Part shown: positions 58,005 to 64,000 of the stretch, one piece after another | Layout: the number at the start of each line of letters is the position of its first letter | Numbering within the stretch: position 1 is the first letter of the stretch | Origin: Tetradesmus obliquus | Taxonomy: Eukaryota > Chlorophyta > Chlorophyceae > Sphaeropleales > Scenedesmaceae | Assembly (NCBI GenBank): GCA_030272155.1 | Contig: CP126199.1 | Span: 1,488,001-1,552,000, forward strand | Length of the DNA stretch: 64,000 bases | Direction of reading: 5' to 3' | Program-made: the position numbers and the translations under genes | The notes under the pieces: model-generated | Databases searched by the model: none | What the model saw: only the letters and a program-made list of their open reading frames with translations | Told to the model about the DNA's origin: nothing

Positions 58005-58496
58005 CAGTGCCGCATGCACCGCTTCCTGCAAACAGCACACTGCATGCGGCATGGCTTGACATGAAGCCATTTCACATTGGACACAACCATTCTGCAGCCA
58101 AGCAGCAGCTGCATGCCGTGCAGCTGTTCGCATGCTGGAAGCCCCTCAAATTGCATGCTTTGCTATTCGATGTGGCATGACTCAAGGAACCCATGACTGC
58201 ACGCACCCCTGCTACCGTGCTGCAGTGAGATAGTATGCTGCAGATATGTCGCCTGCTTTCGTGCTTTGTATGCTGTCTGTTCATTCCAAGCAGCATGCCA
58301 GCAGCACGCATGCCTGAACACACCCCTCGCAGCGTATGTTCAACGTGAACGTGTGCTTCAACTAGGCACCACACCCGGCTGCTTCGCACACTGCAGCTGC
58401 GAGTTACTGCTATTCCGTTTATCTGCTGCATGCATGCGTGCAATGGCTTCAACCGTCTTCATCATGCATGCCTTATGTCAACATAATCACCACTGC

Positions 58497-58547
58497 TGCC
58501 GCAGCGACAACCCGCTGCAGCCTGCCACTGTCGAGGAGCGGCATGCA
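58497..58547 (+). repeat. Echo of SirB1 exon 58600, 5' edge
   Basis: GCCGCAG then CGACAACCCGCTGCAGCCTG and about 25 further bases match the true exon start at 58600 with one change, then diverge. Confidence 0.92.
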
Positions 58548-58599
58548 TGCGCGCAACTGCCTAACCCATGACATGCCTTCTTCTTTACGACTGCCGCAG

Positions 58600-59491
58600 C
58601 GACAACCCGCTGCAGCCTGCCACTGTCAAGGAGCGGCACAACTTGGAGGCAGACCCGCGCTACAGGCGGTGAGGCGGGCTGCTGCTGCTGCTGCTGTCGA
58701 TCACAGTCACACGGCTTGTCTGGTTCTATGACAGGTGCCGCAGCAGCGCGTGGATCCTACGCCTCTCTTGTCCTACCAGTTGTAAAAGCAGCAGTAACGG
58801 CATTGGCAGCGCACGGTTTCTTATACACACGTTATCTTGAAACCACATCCTGCCCATTGAAGTAATATGCTGTCTATATGTTCGATCGATGCTTGCAGCA
58901 CCGACTTCAATGCTGAGCTGGCAGCAGAGGCACGGCATCAACTGTAGCACTTCACTCCATCTGCATATTCTGCTGTCTATGCTTGCAGCACCGATTTTAG
59001 TGCGGAGCTGGCGGCAGAGGCTCGGCTGCAGTTTGCGGCCTGCCTGGCGCAAGGGGAGGCGCGGCTGCCGCTGGCGCGCGCTGCGCTGCTGATCGCAGCA
59101 GAGGATGACGCAATCGGTGAGCATGCGCTGTGGCGCAGCTGCAAACCTTAAACAATCAGATGGGTGTGTATGCGGGCAAAGTGGGCTGGGGAGCGGCTGT
59201 TGGGTTCATGGTGTGTATTTCTTTCGTCATCTCACAGCAGGGGAATGTGCCAAGCTGCTTGAGGCTGTCTGCGGCAGGTGTGAGCTTCCTTTGTGTCAGG
59301 CCTGCTGAAGCTAGTTCTAAATGTATCTGCTGTGTTGCTGCTGTTATTGCTGTACTGCTGCTGCAGCGTCATCCTCCATTGTGAGATTCCCTGTGGATGC
59401 CTTCATGGAGCGCATCACACGGCTTGCACGCGATACAGCAACAGCACTGGCAGCAGCAGCAGCAGCAACAGCAGCCGCCACGCCAAGCAGT

Positions 59492-59524
<33 letters not shown>

Positions 59525-60223
59525 GAGCAGCAATGGGCAAGCTTGCGCGGGCTTCCTGCAGAGCAAGTGGTGGCAGCCATTGAGCACTGCTTGTTCAAGG
59601 ATCACCAGCTGCAGCAGCAGTGGTACAGTGGTGTGCGCTGTGCCGGGTTCAGCATGCCTGCATACGGCCGCAGCAACCTGCCAAGGAAGGCGCTGCTGGA
59701 CCACCCAGGTGATTTTTTCACTGTGACAGAATACAAATGTAACATATTTGGACTCACGACCCTGACGCTGGCTGGGGTGCTGCATGCGGTTCAGCTCAAA
59801 CCCTAGCCCACAAAGGGGGGTTGGTTGGCCAATAGCTGCAGTGCAACTGATGCGGCTGCATCATGCTTGGCACTGCTGCGGCTTGTTGGCATGCTGTCTG
59901 CGCGTCTCATGCGCTGCCGCTATCGCCGCTGCTGCTGCTGCTGCTGCTGCCGCCTGGCTGCAGGCGTGTGGGAGGGTGCCCGCTTGGGCTACCTGCACGA
60001 GGTGCTGGTCAAGCAAGTTTTTCTGAGCTGCCGTTGCTGCTGCTGCTGATTCCGCTGCCGGTCCTAGAGGAAGAAACATTAAAGAACAGCTCATCATCAG
60101 CACTCTGAAGCACACCGTACTGTAGCAGCAGCCCCAGTTCATTGCTGCCGCCTGACTGCAGGTGTGTGGGAGGATGCCCGCTTGGGCTACGTGCACGAGG
60201 TGCTGGTCAAGAAGCGCGGCTGC

Positions 60224-60266
<43 letters not shown>

Positions 60267-61248
60267 ATTGCACTGCCGGGTGTGTTGCTGCTGCCCGGCT
60301 GCAGGTGTGTGGGAGGACGCTCGCTTGGGCTACCTGCACGAGGTATTGGTCAAGAAGCGAGGCTGCCCTGCTGCACTTGTTATTTTGTACAACGAGGTCA
60401 TGCAGCAGCTGCTGCTGATGGGCGCGGTGGGCTTTGCCGTCACGTTTGACTATGGGTGAGCGGTGGCAGCAAGACGGATATTTTTTGAGAGGATGTCATG
60501 TGTGGATCCTGATGGTATGAGCCATGACAGGGTGAACACATGGTCTGAGACCGGGAATCAAGACTGTGACAAGGTTACTCAGCATGCAGTGGAAAATTTA
60601 GAAACCAGGGGTGAGAGGTGGCGATAGGGACAGTGGTTGTTGTGGAGTTCACCCAGCATGCAGGCAGCAGTGGCAGTTTCAAGGCTATGGATGGATCTGT
60701 GCATCGAACTACTTGTCTTGGGACGCAGTCCATACCAGGTCTTGGCATGTGATGCTGCTGCATGTCCATGCAGGGGCTTCTCCTGCATGCCTACTGCCAC
60801 ACCACTTGCCAACCTAGACGTGCAGCAGCTCTTACTGCCACCACACCTTCAGCAGCAGCAACAGCAGCGACAGGGGCCCCAGCCGCCGGCAGCATCCCCC
60901 GCAGATGCCAGCATTGGCAGCAGCTGTTCTGCTGCTGTGCTGAACACGTGCAGCAGTGAGGCGCTTGCTGAGTTGCTGCGGCACCTGAAGCGAGCCTACT
61001 GGCCCTTCCCCTGGGACACCAATGTTGATGATCCTGAGAGGGGCGGCAGGGGCAGCTTGGGAGGCTTCAGGTGGGCGTTTTGAACATTGAGCAGTGAGGG
61101 TTCGCTTTGAAACACTTTGGGATTCACGTTTCACAGGAGGAATATATTGATGCTGCAGGCATGCAGTCCAGGGATGGACATATAGCTTGTCTTTGAGTTT
61201 GGCCTCTGCTGAGAGGTGCAGCGGCTATGTACATAGCAGAGCTGCTTT

Positions 61249-61292
<44 letters not shown>

Positions 61293-62887
61293 GGCTTGCG
61301 GCACCATGCACGATACTGTCAAATTTTGCCTGTGCGGCTGTGCGCGCCGCTGTGCTGTTGCAGGGGTGCTGCCAAGGCTGCATTGCACTCGGACGACATC
61401 TCTGCTGCACTGCGAGCCATTTCAGCTACGGCAGCACACAGGCTGCAGCGGGGCATATGGACCAGCCCGGTGAGCTGCTGCTGCCAATGTTTGTCATGTC
61501 ACTGGAATTTATCATTGTTTGATGTGTTGCACCAGGCTTGGACCCTCGGCAAACGTTTACTACAGGCGCGCAGGCTGTGTTTCAACAAAGGGGTGACCAT
61601 GTTGCTGCTTGGACACGATTTTGACCGCGTGTTTGACTGCGTGTTTGACCGTGTGTTTGACCATGTGTTTGACCGTCCTGCAGGGTGCTGGCGACCTCAG
61701 CAGGTGCCTGGCTGCCTGTGAGCGGCTGGTGATGCTGGTGGGAGACGAGCAGCCGCAGGAGCGGTGAGCACAGCGCAGCACCACACAGCACCACACAGCA
61801 CAGCACAGCACAGCACAGCACAGCACAGCACAGCACAGCACAGCACAGCACAGCACAGCACAGCACAGCACAGCACAGCACAGCACAGCACAGCACAGCA
61901 CAGCACAGCACAGCACAAAGTAGTAGGCAATGCCGAGCGGCACACTTTGGCTTAGTAATTTGTGCTGATGATGTGAATGATGCGCTGTGTCAAGCTGCAC
62001 GGGTCACGGGCCATAACACCACAACAATTTTGATGGAACCATGATACACCGCTGTCTGAGCCGCTGGTGATGCTGGTGGGCAAGGAGCAGCCGCAGGAGC
62101 GGTGAGCACAGCACAGCAGCACAGCACAGCAGCACAGCACAGCAGCACAACACAGCACAAAACAGCTCTGAAAACTTCATGTTCACAGCACAGCACTGCA
62201 CAGCAGGCAGTGCTCAGCAGCATGCACTGCACCTATGGTGTGTTTTCGTGTGATGTATGTTTGCTGCTGCTGCTGCTGCTGCTGCTGCTGTGTGCAGGCG
62301 TGACCTTGGGGTGCTGCTGCTGCATGCCGGGCAGCCCGCTGCTGCTGCTGCGGAGCTGGCAGCATACCTGGACAGTACCAGATCAGCAGGTCCAAGGTTT
62401 GGCCGAGCTGCTGCTGCTGCTGCTGCTGATCCGCTTGACGTGCGGTTTGCGCAGCAGCTCTGGAAGATGCTGGTTCTGGATACTGGCATTGTTCCTGCAA
62501 GGTGAGAGCTGATACACTGCTATCATGCTGCACTTACAGCACAGATCTGGCAGCAGCTGCCACAGCAGCATCTGCAGCAGCAGGACATCTACGTTGTAAA
62601 GGGGGAGTTTACAGTTTATGTTGTATGAAGACTTGCTGATCAGCTGAAGCCCTTGCTGCTGTTGATTGCAGCCGCAGGTCCTGCAATGCCATCCGTGATG
62701 CCAAATTTGCTAGCCTTCTATTTCTTTCATGCATGCTGTTTGCAGAAGTTCACTGACCTGTTACAACTCTTAAATGTGCTGCAGGGAGTTGATGAGTGTG
62801 GAGAAAGTCCTGGCTCAGGGGCTGCCAACAAGCAGCAGCGGCAGCAGCAGCAGTAGCAGTGATGGTTACAAACCTTTGACCTGGTGA
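58600..62887 (+). CDS. SirB1/transglutaminase-like protein with TPR-type C-terminus (5' end unresolved)
   Basis: Nine exons join in frame: 58600-58668, 58989-59116, 59367-59708, 60305-60455, 60774-61070, 61364-61469, 61684-61763, 62298-62501 and 62785-62887. The order follows the SirB1 family: FSAELAAEARLQFAACLA and LARAALLIAAEDDAI at the N-terminus, EDARLGYLHEVLVKKRGCPA then ALVILYNEVMQQLLLMGAVG (the RRGIP-like core), AELLRHLKRAYWPFPWDT, and a helical repeat tail RRDLGVLLLHAGQPAAAAAE. The family is found in bacteria and plastid-bearing eukaryotes; its biochemical role is unsettled. Poly-Ser and poly-Gln inserts are present. The incoming phase of exon 58600 needs two bases from an upstream exon. 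ATG 57662 followed by an exon at 57838 would fit (leader QALPLTQQANIGTIVKRRVR) but requires a 30-base intron, so it is only a candidate. Exon edges are echoed at five places. Confidence 0.87.
58890..58940 (+). repeat. Echo of SirB1 exon 58989, 5' edge
   Basis: GCTTGCAG then CACCGACTTCAATGCTGAGC copies the exon start (CACCGATTTTAGTGCGGAGC) about 92 bases upstream, with several substitutions. Confidence 0.9.
59955..60228 (+). repeat. Two echoes of SirB1 exon 60305, 5' edge
   Basis: Acceptors near 59964 and 60160 are each followed by VWE(G/D)ARLGY(L/V)HEVLVK. The second copy extends through KKRGCPA before a CTG run. The functional exon starts at 60305 and alone continues into LVILYNEV. Confidence 0.94.
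61613..61680 (+). repeat. 12-bp repeat before the SirB1 acceptor at 61683
   Basis: Four to five units of the form gtgtttgaccgt (one carries ctgc, one ccat) run up to CCTGCAG. It supplies a T-rich stretch immediately before the exon. Confidence 0.9.
61765..61917 (+). repeat. Pentanucleotide (CACAG)n array directly after a SirB1 donor
   Basis: The array begins right at the donor GTGAGCACAG of exon 61684-61763 and contains about 25 perfect CACAG units after an imperfect start. All six frames are open through it, so the long frames are artefacts. Confidence 0.96.
62048..62165 (+). repeat. Echo of SirB1 exon 61684-61763, 3' edge
   Basis: GGTGATGCTGGTGGG, then an AAG-for-AGA difference, CAGCCGCAGGAGCG and the donor GTGAGCACAG are repeated about 340 bases downstream. 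A short imperfect CACAG/CAGCA array follows, as at the original. Confidence 0.93.
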
Positions 62888-64000
62888 CGGCCTGATGACT
62901 CACCTTCAAGCAGAACAACTGGCTGCTAGTGGGATTTGCTGCCGGTGTCACACTTTTGTCAGTCTTTTGTCAGTACATGTAGTGTGCACTGGCGTGCCTC
63001 TATGCTGAGTGGATTGTGTATACGCCATCCTGCTCCGTCTGGTAACTTACCAGACGTTGAACTTCACACTGTTGCCAGCTCCAGCAATGGCAGCAGCCGC
63101 GAGACACAATGTGTTTGTCGTGTAACTCACACTGGCTAGTGCCCAGCGACTCTTCTGGCAGAGGATCTGACACATAATTGCAGACATCTGCAGGTGTCCC
63201 TCCATGTAGTGGGGGAATCTGACAGGCGTGCCAGTGTCACGTGTGGCACGCACCGACTGTGGCCGTGTTATGGTGTTATGTCAGTTACAGCCAGACCCGC
63301 AGCCCTGAAACCTGCTAGGGTTGCAGCTTGAGCTTGCACGCCTTGCTGCATCTGTGTCCAAGAGCAAATGCAGAAGCAAAAGCAGAAAGAAAAACATACT
63401 GTGCAGAACGTTGTGCTGCCACCTGCTGGGTACAGTTGCATTTGCCAGCCCGGCACAGTTGTGTGCTTGTATCAAACATACAAACTCACAAGCAGACCAT
63501 GGTCGCAACTAAATCACCCATACATACTCAGTGGGCGGCTGTACATGTGCACGATTTTGTGGCAGCAACTGACAGATTCCGTGCAACACAGCCTGAGTTC
63601 CTTCATGGAACAAGTTGCAGTACACCTTCCAGCAACTGCTTGCCGTGGCTGACAACACACACAGCGGCTATGTTTACAGCACCAATGTGCTGTAACAAAA
63701 CAGCCCACATCAACCAGCTTCCCAACCTCGGCAGTTGGGGTCAAACATGACAAGCATTTGTATGCAAGGCGGCTGCGTACCTGTTCAAAATGTATAGATA
63801 ACATAATGTATGCAAAGTGATAGGACCCCAACCACATCGGCCATGATGTGCATGCTGTGTTACTAGCAGTTTCCCGTGACTACGTCACTCCTATCTAGTA
63901 ATGATGGGCGGCACCTGTGCTTGCTGGTGCTGTCCTCAAGGCAGCAACTGCAACACCTGCAATCTTAGCAGCCACCCATGATCATCCCTAACCCGTTCGC
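62888..64000. other. 3' flank of the SirB1 gene and intergenic DNA
   Basis: No gene is supported. TGTAA, the usual chlorophyte poly(A) signal, occurs near 63120, about 235 bases past the stop codon, and could end the SirB1 transcript. Confidence 0.4.

Noticed and set aside
61764-61955. Long open frames on both strands through the CACAG array
   Set aside because: A pure pentamer without stops is open in every frame; this is repeat composition, not coding.

Overview
The window is nuclear DNA of a green alga, most likely a chlorophyte related to Chlamydomonas or Scenedesmus. Reasons: every recognisable gene is broken into many short exons with GT-AG introns; one product is a plastid-type 2Fe-2S ferredoxin with a transit-peptide-like leader; coding and non-coding DNA are full of CAG/CTG runs, giving poly-Gln, poly-Ala and poly-Ser tracts; and an initiator tRNA gene sits inside an intron. 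No plastid, mitochondrial or bacterial gene block is present. The clade assignment is an inference.

Layout. 80-6592 (-): VPS53, a subunit of the GARP/EARP tethering complexes, running off the left edge, with a tRNA-iMet(CAT) in one intron. 7839-11130 (+): purple acid phosphatase. 12781-13460 (+): ferredoxin. 15740-26494 (-): CWC22 spliceosome/EJC-loading factor, 15 exons. About 27912-31499 (+): alpha/beta hydrolase of the ABHD11-like plant family. 32152-34629 (+): unknown low-complexity protein with one in-frame TAG. 36755-40445 (-): tandem array of eight copies of a two-exon block of unknown function. 45070-50695 (-): a 1784-residue poly-Gln protein with an AT-hook and a C-terminal RAMA domain. 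53981-56474 (-): mitochondrial-carrier-family protein. About 57662/58600-62887 (+): SirB1/transglutaminase-like protein with a TPR-type C-terminus. The remainder (about 6.6-7.8, 11.1-12.8, 13.5-15.7, 26.5-27.9, 34.6-36.7, 40.5-44.7, 50.7-54.0 and 62.9-64.0 kb) shows no gene I can support.

The genes do not form a pathway; this is an ordinary mixture of housekeeping loci. The unusual feature is structural. In nearly every multi-exon gene, the edge of an exon together with its splice site has been tandemly copied into the adjoining intron, once to four times, with graded decay. I call these 'exon-edge echoes'. They occur upstream of acceptors, downstream of donors and downstream of stop codons. 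CWC22 carries roughly thirty. In the array at 36.8-40.4 kb the process has produced multi-hundred-base tandem units in which an intron is present in some copies and cleanly absent in others. A second regularity is that CTG runs (CTG on the sense strand) sit immediately upstream of many splice acceptors, in the place of a pyrimidine tract.
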